From Actinoplanes oblitus (GTDB lineage: Bacteria > Actinomycetota > Actinomycetes > Mycobacteriales > Micromonosporaceae), in the NCBI RefSeq assembly GCF_030252345.1, contig NZ_CP126980.1, positions 9,681,501 to 9,745,500 of the forward strand: a stretch of DNA of 64,000 bases. The letters are read 5' to 3'. The position numbers and the translations under genes are program-made. The notes under the pieces were generated by a model. It had not been told where the DNA came from and made no database searches. It saw only the letters and a list, made by a program, of their open reading frames with translations. Below are positions 41,361-49,666 of the stretch, one piece after another (positions within the stretch are counted from its first letter, which is position 1; every line of letters begins with the position of its first letter).

Positions 41361-42623
41361 GTGATTGACCTCCGTCTGCTACGTGAAGACCCGGAACTGA
41401 TCCGTGCCAGCCAGCGGCTGCGCGGGGAGTCCACCGAGCTGGTCGACGACCTGCTGCGCGCCGACGAGGAGCGCCGGTCCGCCACCCAGCGGTTCGAGAC
41501 GGTCCGGGCCGAGCAGAAGTCCATCGGCAAGGAGGTCGCGAAGGCTTCCGGCGATGAGCGGGCCGCGCTGCTGGCGCGCACCAAGGAGCTGGCCGCCGAG
41601 GTGAAGGCGGCCGAGGCGGCCGCGTCGGAGGCCGAGCAGGCGCTCAAGCGCGCGCACCTCGCGGTGCCGAACGTGGTGGAGGACGGCGCGCCGGCCGGCG
41701 GCGAGGACGACTTCGTGGTGCTCCGCGAGGTCGGCACGATCCCGGAGATCGCCAAGCCGCTGGACCACCTGGAGATCGGCGAGGCGCTGCGCGCCATCGA
41801 CACCGAGCGGGGCGCCAAGGTGTCCGGCTCGCGGTTCTACTTCCTCACCGGGGTGGGCGCGCTGCTCCAGCTCGGCATGCTGCAGCTGGCCATCCAGCAG
41901 GCGGTGGAGCACGGGTTCACCCCGTCGATCACGCCGACCCTGGTCCGGCCGGAGTCGATGGAGGGCACCGGCTTCCTCGGCGCGCACGCCAGCGAGATCT
42001 ACCGGCTCGAGGCGGACGACCTCTACCTGGTCGGCACCTCGGAGGTGGCGCTCGCGGCGTACCACTCGAACGAGATCATCGACCTGAGCGACGGGCCGTC
42101 GCGGTTCGCCGGCTGGTCGACGTGTTACCGGCGGGAGGCCGGCTCGCACGGCAAGGACGTGCGCGGCATCCTGCGGGTCCACCAGTTCGACAAGGTGGAG
42201 ATGTTCTCGTTCTGCCGGCCGGAGGACGCGCTCGCCGAGCACCAGCGCCTGCTCGCCATGGAGGAGGAGATGCTGGCCAAGGTCGAGATCCCGTACCGGG
42301 TGATCGACGTGGCGGCCGGCGACCTGGGGACCAGCGCGGCCCGCAAGTACGACTGCGAGGCGTGGGTGCCGTCGCAGGGGCGGTACCGCGAGGTCACCTC
42401 GACGTCGAACTGCACCACGTTCCAGGCCCGCCGGCTCAACGTCAGGTACCGGGACGAGAACGGCAAGCCGCAGATCGCGGCGACGCTGAACGGCACGCTC
42501 GCCACCACCCGCTGGCTGATCCCGATCCTGGAGAACCACCAGCAGCCGGACGGCTCGGTGCGGGTGCCCAAGGCGCTCCAGCCGTTCCTCGGCGGCCGGG
42601 ACGTGCTCGAACCCGTTAAGTGA
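41361..42623 (+). CDS. serS: Seryl-tRNA synthetase
   Basis: 420 residues, the usual bacterial length. N-terminal coiled-coil arm (about 30-100) for tRNA-Ser, then class II catalytic core with motif 2 ([20 protein letters not shown]) and motif 3 ([18 protein letters not shown]). Charges tRNA-Ser with serine. GTG start behind a -10 box. A 17-bp hairpin terminator follows the stop. Confidence 0.97.
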   Translation: MIDLRLLREDPELIRASQRLRGESTELVDDLLRADEERRSATQRFETVRAEQKSIGKEVAKASGDERAALLARTKELAAEVKAAEAAASEAEQALKRAHLAVPNVVEDGAPAGGEDDFVVLREVGTIPEIAKPLDHLEIGEALRAIDTERGAKVSGSRFYFLTGVGALLQLGMLQLAIQQAVEHGFTPSITPTLVRPESMEGTGFLGAHASEIYRLEADDLYLVGTSEVALAAYHSNEIIDLSDGPSRFAGWSTCYRREAGSHGKDVRGILRVHQFDKVEMFSFCRPEDALAEHQRLLAMEEEMLAKVEIPYRVIDVAAGDLGTSAARKYDCEAWVPSQGRYREVTSTSNCTTFQARRLNVRYRDENGKPQIAATLNGTLATTRWLIPILENHQQPDGSVRVPKALQPFLGGRDVLEPVK

Positions 42624-42630
42624 GGCGTAA

Positions 42631-42672
42631 CCGATCAGCTACCAGCGGTCATGGTCGCTGGTAGCTGATCGG
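42631..42672. terminator. Strong hairpin behind serS
   Basis: CCGATCAGCTACCAGCG (42631-42647) pairs perfectly with CGCTGGTAGCTGATCGG (42656-42672): 17 bp, 8-nt loop GTCATGGT. It starts 8 nt after the serS stop. No T-run follows. It is the most stable simple hairpin I noted. Confidence 0.85.
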
Positions 42673-42727
42673 GTGTAACGTTCTCCTTCCGCCCTCCGCG
42701 GGGGTTGTGAAACCCACGGAGGTACCG

Positions 42728-43540
42728 ATGCTCAAGCCCGGGCTCCCCAAGCTGATCGCCACGGATCTCGACGGCACGTTGGTGCGCAGTGACGACACGG
42801 TTTCCGCGTACACCCACGAGGTCCTGGACCGGGTCCGCGCGGCCGGCATCCGGATCGTCGCCGCCACCGGGCGCGGCCCTCGGCTCACCTCGCTGACCCG
42901 CAACGACATCCGGGTCGCCGACTATCTGGTGCTGGCCCAGGGCGGCTGGGTGCTGGACCAGGCCGAGTCGCGATATCTGCGGCAGGCCCGGCTGCCCGGC
43001 TGGGCGCTGGCCGACGTGCTGGCCCGCCTGGAGACGGTGGCCGGCCCGCTCTCGGTGATGTTCGAGGCGCTGGAGCACGACGACGCCCCGCTCTGGGGTG
43101 ACTACGACCCGACCTGGCGCTACCCGGTGACCGTCGAGGCACGGACCCGCACCGAATGCCTGACCGGTGACGTGATCAAGGCGTTCGCCCGGTCGTTCCA
43201 GCACGACGTGGACGAGCTGCTGGACTACGCGCGCCGGGTGGTGCCGCCGGAGATGGCCACCGTCACCCAGGCCGGCCTGAACTACGTGGAGATCTGCCCG
43301 GCCGAGGTGGACAAGGGCACCGGCCTGGCGGTGGTCGCCGAGGCGGTCGGTGTCGATCCGGCGGACGTGCTGGTCTTCGGTGACATGCCCAACGACCTGC
43401 CGATGTTCGGTTGGGCCGGGTGGGGCCGGGTGGCGGTGGCGAACGCGCACCCGGAGCTGAAGGCGGTCGCCGACGAGGTGACGCTGACCAACGATGAGGA
43501 CGGCGTGGCGGTCTTTCTCGACCGGCTATTGTCGAGGTGA
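42728..43540 (+). CDS. HAD-superfamily phosphatase (Cof-type)
   Basis: 270 residues. Motif I DLDGTLV with nucleophile DxD, motif II TGRGPR, a type II cap, and C-terminal GDMPNDLPM with the acidic pair. Cof-type HADs dephosphorylate sugar phosphates or nucleotides. GGAGG 6 nt before the ATG. Overlaps the next HAD gene at GTGA, so the two are coupled and probably duplicates of a common ancestor. Confidence 0.93.
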   Translation: MLKPGLPKLIATDLDGTLVRSDDTVSAYTHEVLDRVRAAGIRIVAATGRGPRLTSLTRNDIRVADYLVLAQGGWVLDQAESRYLRQARLPGWALADVLARLETVAGPLSVMFEALEHDDAPLWGDYDPTWRYPVTVEARTRTECLTGDVIKAFARSFQHDVDELLDYARRVVPPEMATVTQAGLNYVEICPAEVDKGTGLAVVAEAVGVDPADVLVFGDMPNDLPMFGWAGWGRVAVANAHPELKAVADEVTLTNDEDGVAVFLDRLLSR

Positions 43541-44367
43541 TGGCAGAGTTCCCGCGCGGCAGAAAACCCGAGGAAAACCGTCGATTCCGGCTCGTCGCCA
43601 CCGACATCGACGGCACCCTGATCAACAGTGAACGGCTTCTGAGCCGGCTGACCATCGATACCCTCGCCGCCGTGCCGGTGCCGGTGGTTCTGGTGACCGG
43701 CCGCCCCCTTCGCTGGCTCGAGCAGCTCTACGACCAGCTCCCGGCACCCCTGCCGGCGGTCTGCCTCAACGGCGCGGTGGTCTACGACCCGCACACCGAC
43801 GAGGTGCTGCGCACCGAGCCGCTCACCTGCGAGCTGCTGATCGACGTGGTCGGCCGGCTGCGTGACGCGGTGCCGGACATCTCGCTCGCTGTCGAGGTCG
43901 ACGACGGACGCGCCTTCCGGCACGAGGCGACCTGGCCGCGCCTCTGGGTCGACCACCGCGTCGAGGTGATCTCCTCACCCGACGAGCTGACCTCGGTCCC
44001 GGCGGTGAAACTGCTGGTCCGCTCGGCGACCGCGGACCCGGACGACTTCCTGGAGCTGGTCAGCAAGGCGCTCGGCGGGGTGGCCGAGGCGACCCGCTCG
44101 TCGTCGTCGGCGCTGGTGGAGATCTCCGCGGCCGGCGTGACCAAGGCCGCCGGGCTGGCCTGGCTGTGCGAGCGCGACGGGATCGACGCGTCCGACGTCG
44201 TCGCCTTCGGTGACATGCCCAACGACATCCCGATGCTGACCTGGGCCGGACACGGGGTCGCGATGGGCAACGCGCACGAGGCGGTCCGGGCGGTCGCCGA
44301 CGCGACAACGGCCAGCAACGAGGACGACGGCGTCGCCGTCTACCTGCGAAAAGCCTTCAACCTCTAG
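43540..44367 (+). CDS. HAD-superfamily phosphatase (Cof-type), second copy
   Basis: 275 residues. DIDGTLI, VTGRPLRW, AVKLLVRS and GDMPNDIPM give a complete Cof HAD. It shares layout and several motifs with the preceding protein; they are paralogous neighbours. The ATG at 43540 is used; a GTG three bases upstream (43537) is possible. A 57-bp tandem repeat begins 26 nt after the stop. Confidence 0.92.
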   Translation: MAEFPRGRKPEENRRFRLVATDIDGTLINSERLLSRLTIDTLAAVPVPVVLVTGRPLRWLEQLYDQLPAPLPAVCLNGAVVYDPHTDEVLRTEPLTCELLIDVVGRLRDAVPDISLAVEVDDGRAFRHEATWPRLWVDHRVEVISSPDELTSVPAVKLLVRSATADPDDFLELVSKALGGVAEATRSSSSALVEISAAGVTKAAGLAWLCERDGIDASDVVAFGDMPNDIPMLTWAGHGVAMGNAHEAVRAVADATTASNEDDGVAVYLRKAFNL

Positions 44368-44392
44368 GCCGCTTCCGCTCGCGGTCCGCCAT

Positions 44393-44563
44393 TTCCGGTA
44401 CGCCACCAGCCCGCCACCGGTCCGGGCCGCGACGCGCCACCGGCTCCGCTTCCGGTACGCCGCCAGCCCGCCACCGGTCCGAAACGTGACGCGGCACGGG
44501 CTCTGCTTCCGGTACGCCGCCACGCCGCGACCGGTCCGGGCCGCGACGCGCCACCGGCTTCGG
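44393..44563 (+). repeat. 57-bp tandem repeat, three copies
   Basis: Units start with TTCCGGTACGCC at 44393, 44450 and 44507, exactly 57 nt apart, and share CCACCGGTCCG, GACGCGCCACCGG and GGTACGCC. A partial unit (TTCCGCTCGCGGTCCGCC) precedes them from 44372. It lies just behind the second HAD gene. Confidence 0.85.
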
Positions 44564-44614
44564 CAGGCCACGCCGGGCCGCTCGGGCCGCTGACCGTGAC
44601 GTGGCGCCGGGGCC

Positions 44615-44669
44615 TGGCTGGCACTGACGGTGGTGTCCCGGCCGTTGAGACCACCGTGGGGACCAGCCA
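44615..44669 (+). repeat. Rep-2 element, copy B: nested hairpin
   Basis: Outer stem TGGCTGG/CCAGCCA (44615-44621 with 44663-44669), inner stem GGTGGTGTC/GAGACCACC (44629-44637 with 44647-44655) with one mismatch. The two internal loops are 7 nt each, as in copy A at 15733-15791, though their bases differ. At the outer pair next to GGCTGG, copy A has G-C and copy B has T-A. Confidence 0.65.
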
Positions 44670-44781
44670 TGGGGTGGGCGCGTCGCGGGCCTGGTGGCGG
44701 GACTGCCTCGCGCGACGGTCACGGGCGGGACCCGTGACCGACGGGCGGGGCGCTCAGTGCGTACCGTAAATCGGGTTTGAT

Positions 44782-45327
44782 CTAGAGGTACTGGCCGGTG
44801 GGGCGGTCCGGCTTGCCGGGGATGACGCCGCCGACCGGGAGTGCCGGGCGTGGGCCGCCGCCACGCATCTGCTCCAGCTGGAGGCGGGCGGCCATCTGCT
44901 GGGCGACCAGCGCGGCCTGGATGCCGTGGAAGAGACCCTCCAGCCAGCCGACCAGCTGGGCCTGGGCGATCCGCAGCTCGGCCTCGCTGGGCGGCGTCTC
45001 CCCCTCGAACGGCAGCGACAGCCGCTCCAGCTCCTCGCGCAGCTCGGGAGCCAGACCGTCCTCCAGCTCCTTGATCGACCGCTGGTGGATCTCCCGCAGC
45101 CGGCCGCGGCTCGCCTCGTCGAGGGGAGCGGCCCGCACCTCCTCCAGCAGCTGCTTGATCATGCTGCCGATCCGCATGACCTTGGCCGGCTGCTCGATGA
45201 GGTTGCCCGGCTCCTCCGGGCTCATCGTGCCGTCCTCCTCGATGGTGCCCATCGGGCGGCCATCCGGACCCATGACGATGACGGAGCCGTCTTCCTTGTG
45301 CTCAGTGGTGCGGGAGTCGTCGGTCAT
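44782..45327 (-). CDS. bpa: Bacterial proteasome activator Bpa/PafE
   Basis: 181 residues. Matches the actinobacterial Bpa family: an acidic N-terminus with SVIVMGPDGRPMGTI, helical domain (GNLIEQPAKVMRIGSMIKQL, EASRGRLREIHQRSIKEL) and the C-terminal proteasome-docking tail TGQYL. Bpa is known to form a ring that opens the 20S proteasome gate and promotes ATP-independent degradation. ATG at 45327 with AGGA upstream. Its terminal TGQYL with stop TAG is echoed by the protein encoded at 46714-47796. Confidence 0.94.
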   Translation of the reverse strand: MTDDSRTTEHKEDGSVIVMGPDGRPMGTIEEDGTMSPEEPGNLIEQPAKVMRIGSMIKQLLEEVRAAPLDEASRGRLREIHQRSIKELEDGLAPELREELERLSLPFEGETPPSEAELRIAQAQLVGWLEGLFHGIQAALVAQQMAARLQLEQMRGGGPRPALPVGGVIPGKPDRPTGQYL

Positions 45328-45332
45328 GAGTC

Positions 45333-46196
45333 CTATCTTTGCGCACCGGCCAAACCGGCGTCGCCTCCGGTTCGCAGCTCCGCGACGGCGCACTTCACGC
45401 TGCCACCACCGCGCTTGAGCTCGGAGAGATCGACGTGCACGGGCTGATAACCGGCATCACGGACCTTACGCCCCATGCCGATCGCATCGGTGTTGAGGAT
45501 CACATGACGGCCGTCGCTGACCAGGTTCAGCCCGAACGCCTCGGCGTCCGCCCGGTCGGCGAGCACCGCGTCCGGGAAGAGCTGGGCGAGCACCTGCTGG
45601 GAGGCCGGGGAGAAGGCGCCCGGGTAGTACGTGACGTGCCGGTCGTCGAGCGCGGCCAGCGCGGTGTCCAGGTGGTAGAACGCCGGGTCGACCAGGCGCA
45701 GCGAGATCACCGGGCGGCCGAGCACCTCCTGCGCCTCGGCGTGCGCGGCCGGGTCGGTGCGGAACCCGTAACCGGCCAGCACGATGCCGCCGTAGGCCGC
45801 GGGCAGGTAGGCGAAGTCGCCCTCACCCTCGTTGACGTGCTCCGGAGCGAAGAACTTCCAGCTGCCGGCGGTCTCGTAGAAGGACCGGTGGGCGACCGCC
45901 TCGTCGGCGCGCTGCGGGTACAGGAAGCGGGCGCCGTAGACGGTGCCGTCCACCGAGAACGCGCCGTTCGCCGAGTAGACCATGTCGGGCAGGCCCGGGC
46001 GGGGATCAAGCACGTGCACCACGTGACCGAGATTGATCAGCGTGCTGCGGAGCGACTCCCACTGCGCCAGTGCCCGGCCGGCGTCCACCGCGACGCTGGT
46101 GTCCATCCACGGGTTGATCGCGTACTCGACCGTGAAATGCTCCGGGGGACACATCAAATATGTCCGCTTTCGCGGCAAACGCTCCAGGTGGCTCAT
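45333..46196 (-). CDS. ddaH: N(G),N(G)-dimethylarginine dimethylaminohydrolase (dimethylargininase)
   Basis: 287 residues. Pentein fold with YLMCPPEHFTVEYAINPWMD, YSANGAFSVDGTVYGARF and catalytic Cys269 in GGGSVKCAVAEL. The enzyme hydrolyses methylated arginines to citrulline and an amine. The gene is divergent from an Lrp-family regulator, an arrangement known near arginine/ornithine catabolic genes, but no rocD is present. A leaderless TACGCT box lies upstream. It ends 5 nt from the Bpa start, so the two are cotranscribed. Confidence 0.9.
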   Translation of the reverse strand: MSHLERLPRKRTYLMCPPEHFTVEYAINPWMDTSVAVDAGRALAQWESLRSTLINLGHVVHVLDPRPGLPDMVYSANGAFSVDGTVYGARFLYPQRADEAVAHRSFYETAGSWKFFAPEHVNEGEGDFAYLPAAYGGIVLAGYGFRTDPAAHAEAQEVLGRPVISLRLVDPAFYHLDTALAALDDRHVTYYPGAFSPASQQVLAQLFPDAVLADRADAEAFGLNLVSDGRHVILNTDAIGMGRKVRDAGYQPVHVDLSELKRGGGSVKCAVAELRTGGDAGLAGAQR

Positions 46197-46204
46197 GAGG
46201 ATTT

Positions 46205-46210
46205 AGCGTA
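46205..46210 (-). promoter_or_regulatory. -10 box (ddaH)
   Basis: TACGCT on the reverse strand ends 8 nt before the ATG at 46196. Confidence 0.45.
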
Positions 46211-46264
46211 GGTAGGCTGCGATGCGGCAAACAGCTCTAAACCTTGCTCCTCGGAGGCGAATCG

Positions 46265-46717
46265 TTGCAGATGGACGCCGTCGACCAGCGAATCATTGCG
46301 TTGCTCGTGGCGGACGCCCGCGCTTCGTACGCAGAGATCGGGGCCAAGGTCTCGCTCTCGGCTCCGGCCGTCAAACGCCGGGTGGACCGGCTGCGGGCGG
46401 CCGGAGTGATCAAAGGGTTCACCGCTGTGGTGGATCCGGCCGCGGTCGGCTGGACGACCGAGGCCTTCGTCGAGCTGTTCTGCACCGGGCGGACCACCCC
46501 GGCGCAGATCACGGTGGCCACCCGGCGGCACCCCGAGGTGGTCGGGGCGTACACCGTCTCGGGCCAGGCGGACGCTCTGGTGCACCTACGAGCGGCCGAT
46601 ATCGGTCATTTGGAACAGGCCCTGGAGCGGCTGCGCGCCGAGCCGTTCGTGACCTCGACGCGCAGCATGATCGTGCTGTCCCGGCTGGTGGAGACGCCGA
46701 CCGGAGTGCCGTTCTAG
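46265..46717 (+). CDS. Lrp/AsnC-family transcriptional regulator
   Basis: 150 residues. N-terminal helix-turn-helix (DQRIIALLVADARASYAEIG, KVSLSAPAVKRRVDRLRAAG) and a C-terminal RAM ligand-binding domain (VVGAYTVSGQADALVHLRA). TTG at 46265 has GGAGG 7 nt upstream and gives the family-typical MQxDAVDQ N-terminus; ATG at 46271 is the alternative. Divergent from ddaH and probably its regulator, with an amino-acid ligand such as arginine or a relative. It meets the YbjN-like gene tail to tail. Confidence 0.9.
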   Translation: MQMDAVDQRIIALLVADARASYAEIGAKVSLSAPAVKRRVDRLRAAGVIKGFTAVVDPAAVGWTTEAFVELFCTGRTTPAQITVATRRHPEVVGAYTVSGQADALVHLRAADIGHLEQALERLRAEPFVTSTRSMIVLSRLVETPTGVPF

Positions 46718-47796
46718 AGGTACATACCGGTGCGGTGCTCGCCCTCGCTCTTCGGCGCGGCCGGCTTGTCGCCCTCGCCGAAGAATCGCTTGCCGCCGAA
46801 CTCGCCGTGCAGCCGGTCGTCCAGCTCGTCGGCGAGGCCCGTCATCACCTGCACGGCCAGCATCAGGTGGGTGGGCTGGAAATTGCGGCCGAAGACCGGG
46901 ATGGACGCCCACACGGTGTCCTGCGCGCAGTAGAGCCGGCCGATCGGCATCCGGTTGGTCAGCTCGGACAGCTTCACGTAGAGCTGCTCGGTCGGCTCGA
47001 CCTCGGTCAGGATCGGCGAGAAGACGTCGACCAGCGGCGGGTTGTCCCGGACCCGGACGAACACCATCGCCGAGCCGGCCCGGATGCCGATGTCACCGTC
47101 CGCGTCAACCTGGAGCTGGTCGATGGTGGTCTTCGACATGGTGGCGATCACCGTGCGGACCCGCTCCTCGAGCGGCACCAGCTCGTCGGCCGAGCTGCCC
47201 AGCGCCTCGGCGAGCGCCTGGTCGTCGTCCAGGTCGTCGAGACCGAGGCCGGACTCGAGGCCCGCCTCCTGCCGCGCGGTGGCCAGCGGACCCGCCTCGA
47301 TCAGCTCGTCCTCCTCGTCGTGCACCAGATAGACGAGGAAGGCCGGGTGCGGCGCGCCGTAGACGTCGCGCAGGGTGCGGGAGACCGCGGTGGCCAGCGA
47401 GGTCGCCTTGGCCTGCTCGGAGCGCAGGCCGAAGAAGTCACCGGAGCCGGGCAGCACGCCCGGCGGGGACCAGCCGAGCGCCACCATGTCGGCGACGGCG
47501 GCCCGATCCATCCGAAACTCGGCGGGCAGCGCGGCGTTGCCCACCGCGAGCGCCTCGATCACACCGGCCGGCAGCACCCGGATGCTCACCGAGTAGACGG
47601 CGGTGCCGGTGCCGGACGCGGTCGGGTCCAGGGTGAGGTCGACCTGGGCACCGGGCTGCAGGCTGGTCAGCATGCCGGCCAGGGCGCCGGCGAACTCCCG
47701 CCACGCCTCGGTGACCTTGGCCCGTAGATCGGCCGTGGACGGTTCGTCGAGCAACACACCCTCGGACGCATCGCCCGCCGCGGCTTCTGCCGTCAT
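46714..47796 (-). CDS. YbjN/TY-chaperone-like protein with Bpa-like C-terminus
   Basis: 360 residues. The N-terminal half looks like a phage-tail- or YbjN-type domain (TEAWREFAGALAGMLTS, VDLTLDPTASGTGTAVYSV), a middle acidic linker, and a C-terminal YbjN/T3SS-chaperone-like domain (RAGSAMVFVRVRDNPPLVD, VKLSELTNRMPIGRLYCAQ). I do not know the function. The protein ends RTGMYL, close to Bpa's PTGQYL and fitting the HbYX pattern of proteasome-binding tails. The CTA/TAG stop overlaps the Lrp gene by 4 nt. Confidence 0.75.
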   Translation of the reverse strand: MTAEAAAGDASEGVLLDEPSTADLRAKVTEAWREFAGALAGMLTSLQPGAQVDLTLDPTASGTGTAVYSVSIRVLPAGVIEALAVGNAALPAEFRMDRAAVADMVALGWSPPGVLPGSGDFFGLRSEQAKATSLATAVSRTLRDVYGAPHPAFLVYLVHDEEDELIEAGPLATARQEAGLESGLGLDDLDDDQALAEALGSSADELVPLEERVRTVIATMSKTTIDQLQVDADGDIGIRAGSAMVFVRVRDNPPLVDVFSPILTEVEPTEQLYVKLSELTNRMPIGRLYCAQDTVWASIPVFGRNFQPTHLMLAVQVMTGLADELDDRLHGEFGGKRFFGEGDKPAAPKSEGEHRTGMYL

Positions 47797-47859
47797 GATC
47801 GCACCTCCGTTCCCGTCACCCTATCGAGCGCGGCTGTGCCGTGAACGCCCCTCCCGCGG

Positions 47860-48114
47860 TCAGGAATCTTTCGGCCAGGAAAGCGCCAGGGCGCTGATTT
47901 TCGCCGCCGCCTCGGCCGGGTCCGCGCCGCGTCCCACGGCCAGACCCATGAGGTACGCCGTGAGCGGCGCGCCGGGACGCAACACGTTGTGCGCGACGTC
48001 CCGCGCCACGTCGAGCACCACCGTGGCCGGCACGTCCGCCGGCGGCACGCCCAGCTCCGCGCCGGCCGCGGCGATCCACCTCTGCAACTCGGTCGGCTCA
48101 GTGAGCTCGGTCAT
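47860..48114 (-). CDS. DUF6457-like small protein of the molybdenum-cofactor group
   Basis: 84 residues. LQRWIAAAGAELGVPPADVP, VVLDVARDVAHNVLRPGAPL, TAYLMGLAVGRGADP: matches small actinobacterial proteins found next to mobA/fdh genes. Function not known. The ATG at 48114 has GGAGGA 9 nt upstream and overlaps the mobA stop as ATGA, so it is cotranslated with mobA. Confidence 0.8.
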   Translation of the reverse strand: MTELTEPTELQRWIAAAGAELGVPPADVPATVVLDVARDVAHNVLRPGAPLTAYLMGLAVGRGADPAEAAAKISALALSWPKDS

Positions 48115-48710
48115 CTCGCCCATTCCTCCGCGGTACGCAGGTCGTCGTCGGTGTCGCAATCGAACCAGGGCGGCGGGCCGGGCCGGCGCCAGGACACCTC
48201 GGCGACCCGGAGCTGCGCAATCAGCTCCCGGACCGGCGCGCCGTGCAGCCCGCCGCGCTCGGCGGCGAGCCGGTCGATCGCCGCGCGCAGGGCCGCGGTG
48301 CGCCACACCCCGCAGAGGATCTGCAACCGCCCGTCGGTGTCCCGGTAGACGGCGCCCTCCATCGGCGCCGACTCCATGGTCAGCCGCAGCACGTCGATCG
48401 CCTCCCCGGTGAGGAACGGCAGGTCGGCGGCGAGCAGAGCGGTGTACGCGATGTGCTGCGGCACCAGGGCCAGCCCGGCCGCGGCAGCCGCGACAGGGCC
48501 ACCGCCGGGCGGCTCCTCACGTGTCACATGCACCGGAACCGGCAGGTCGGCGGGCACCCGCCCGACCACCACCCGCGGGTCCGCGTCGTGCACGGCGGCG
48601 AGGACCCGGGTCAGCATCGGCTGGCCGGCGACCGCCAGCGTCGGCTTGTCCGCACCACCCATTCGCCGCGCCGCACCACCGGCCAGGACCACCGCCGCAA
48701 ATCCCCCCAC
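48111..48710 (-). CDS. mobA: Molybdenum cofactor guanylyltransferase
   Basis: 199 residues. LAGGAARRMGGADKPTL (nucleotide binding), AADLPFLTGEAIDVL and DCDTDDDLRTAEEW near the end. MobA attaches GMP to molybdopterin to form the bis-MGD cofactor used by formate dehydrogenases. The GTG at 48710 places LAGG close to the N-terminus as in homologues; an upstream in-frame start at 48749 exists. Coupled to DUF6457 and divergent from fdhD. Confidence 0.9.
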   Translation of the reverse strand: MGGFAAVVLAGGAARRMGGADKPTLAVAGQPMLTRVLAAVHDADPRVVVGRVPADLPVPVHVTREEPPGGGPVAAAAAGLALVPQHIAYTALLAADLPFLTGEAIDVLRLTMESAPMEGAVYRDTDGRLQILCGVWRTAALRAAIDRLAAERGGLHGAPVRELIAQLRVAEVSWRRPGPPPWFDCDTDDDLRTAEEWAR

Positions 48711-48772
48711 GTGAGTACCGTATCCCGAGCGGCCGCCAAGCGTGACCACGCGCTCGGACAGCGGGGGGTCGT

Positions 48773-48778
48773 AAGCTC
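48773..48778 (+). promoter_or_regulatory. -10 box of a leaderless promoter (fdhD)
   Basis: TAAGCT ends 6 nt before the ATG at 48785. Confidence 0.5.
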
Positions 48779-48784
48779 CGCTCC

Positions 48785-49615
48785 ATGGCGAGGAGCACTA
48801 CCCGGCGGCCGGTGGTCCGCATCGATCTCGGCGCGTCCCCGGCGGTGAGCCGGCGGCGCCCGGACGAGCTCGCCGCCGAGGAGCCGCTGGAGATCCGGCT
48901 GCGCAAGCAGGCGCTCGCCGTCACCATGCGCACCCCGGGACACGACATCGACCTGGCGATCGGCTTCCTGCTCAGCGAGGGCGTGATCGCCCGCGCGGAG
49001 GACGTGGTCACCGCGCAGCTCTGCGCCGGCACGGACACCCCGAACACCTACAACGTGGTGGACGTGGTGCTCGGCGACCACGTGCCGCCGCCGGTCACCG
49101 ACCCGAGCCGCAACTTCTACACCACCAGCTCGTGCGGGGTGTGCGGGAAGGCCAGCATCGACGCGGTGCGCACCCGGTCGCGGTTCGACGTGACAGGTGA
49201 CCCGCTGCGGATCCCGGCCGGCGCGCTGGCCGAGCTGCCCGGCCGGCTGCGGGCCGCCCAGCGCGCCTTCGAACGGACCGGCGGGCTGCACGCGGCCGGG
49301 CTGTTCACCGCCGCCGGTGAGCTGCTGGTGCTGCGCGAGGACGTGGGCCGGCACAACGCGGTGGACAAGGTGCTCGGCTGGGCCACCCGGGAGGGCCGGT
49401 TGCCGCTGACCGGGCACGTGCTGATGGTCTCCGGGCGGGCGAGTTTCGAGCTCACCCAGAAAGCCTGGATGGCCGGGTTGCCGATGCTGGCCGCGGTGTC
49501 CGCGCCGAGCACCCTCGCCGTCGAACTGGCCGAGCAGGCCGGGATGACACTGGTCGGCTTCCTGCGCGGGGAGACCATGAACGTCTACGCCGGGGTGGAC
49601 CGCGTCACGATCTGA
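48785..49615 (+). CDS. fdhD: Formate dehydrogenase accessory sulfurtransferase
   Basis: 276 residues. [34 protein letters not shown], the sulfur-transfer cysteines of [12 protein letters not shown], and [17 protein letters not shown]. FdhD sulfurates the molybdenum centre of formate dehydrogenases. No formate dehydrogenase gene is in the window. Divergent from mobA/DUF6457, so the locus forms a small Mo-enzyme maturation group. Confidence 0.95.
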   Translation: MARSTTRRPVVRIDLGASPAVSRRRPDELAAEEPLEIRLRKQALAVTMRTPGHDIDLAIGFLLSEGVIARAEDVVTAQLCAGTDTPNTYNVVDVVLGDHVPPPVTDPSRNFYTTSSCGVCGKASIDAVRTRSRFDVTGDPLRIPAGALAELPGRLRAAQRAFERTGGLHAAGLFTAAGELLVLREDVGRHNAVDKVLGWATREGRLPLTGHVLMVSGRASFELTQKAWMAGLPMLAAVSAPSTLAVELAEQAGMTLVGFLRGETMNVYAGVDRVTI

Positions 49616-49666
49616 CCATGGGACGTTCGGATCTCGGCAACTTCCCGTGTCGATTTATTTTCATCC

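Larger units (their letters stand above)
44368..44781. other. 414-nt intergenic region: tandem repeats and Rep-2 hairpin
   Basis: Contains the 57-bp tandem array (44393-44563) and the nested hairpin copy B (44615-44669). The rest has no gene. Reverse-strand reading frames through it exist only because 57 is a multiple of three. Confidence 0.55.

Noticed and set aside
44357..44722. Reverse frame through the 57-bp repeat
   Set aside because: Open only by repeat periodicity; no ribosome site and no start supported by homology.
34239..46196. An arginine catabolic island linking arcA and ddaH
   Set aside because: The two guanidine-modifying enzymes lie 10 kb apart with unrelated genes between and no arcB/arcC/rocD; proximity is not enough.
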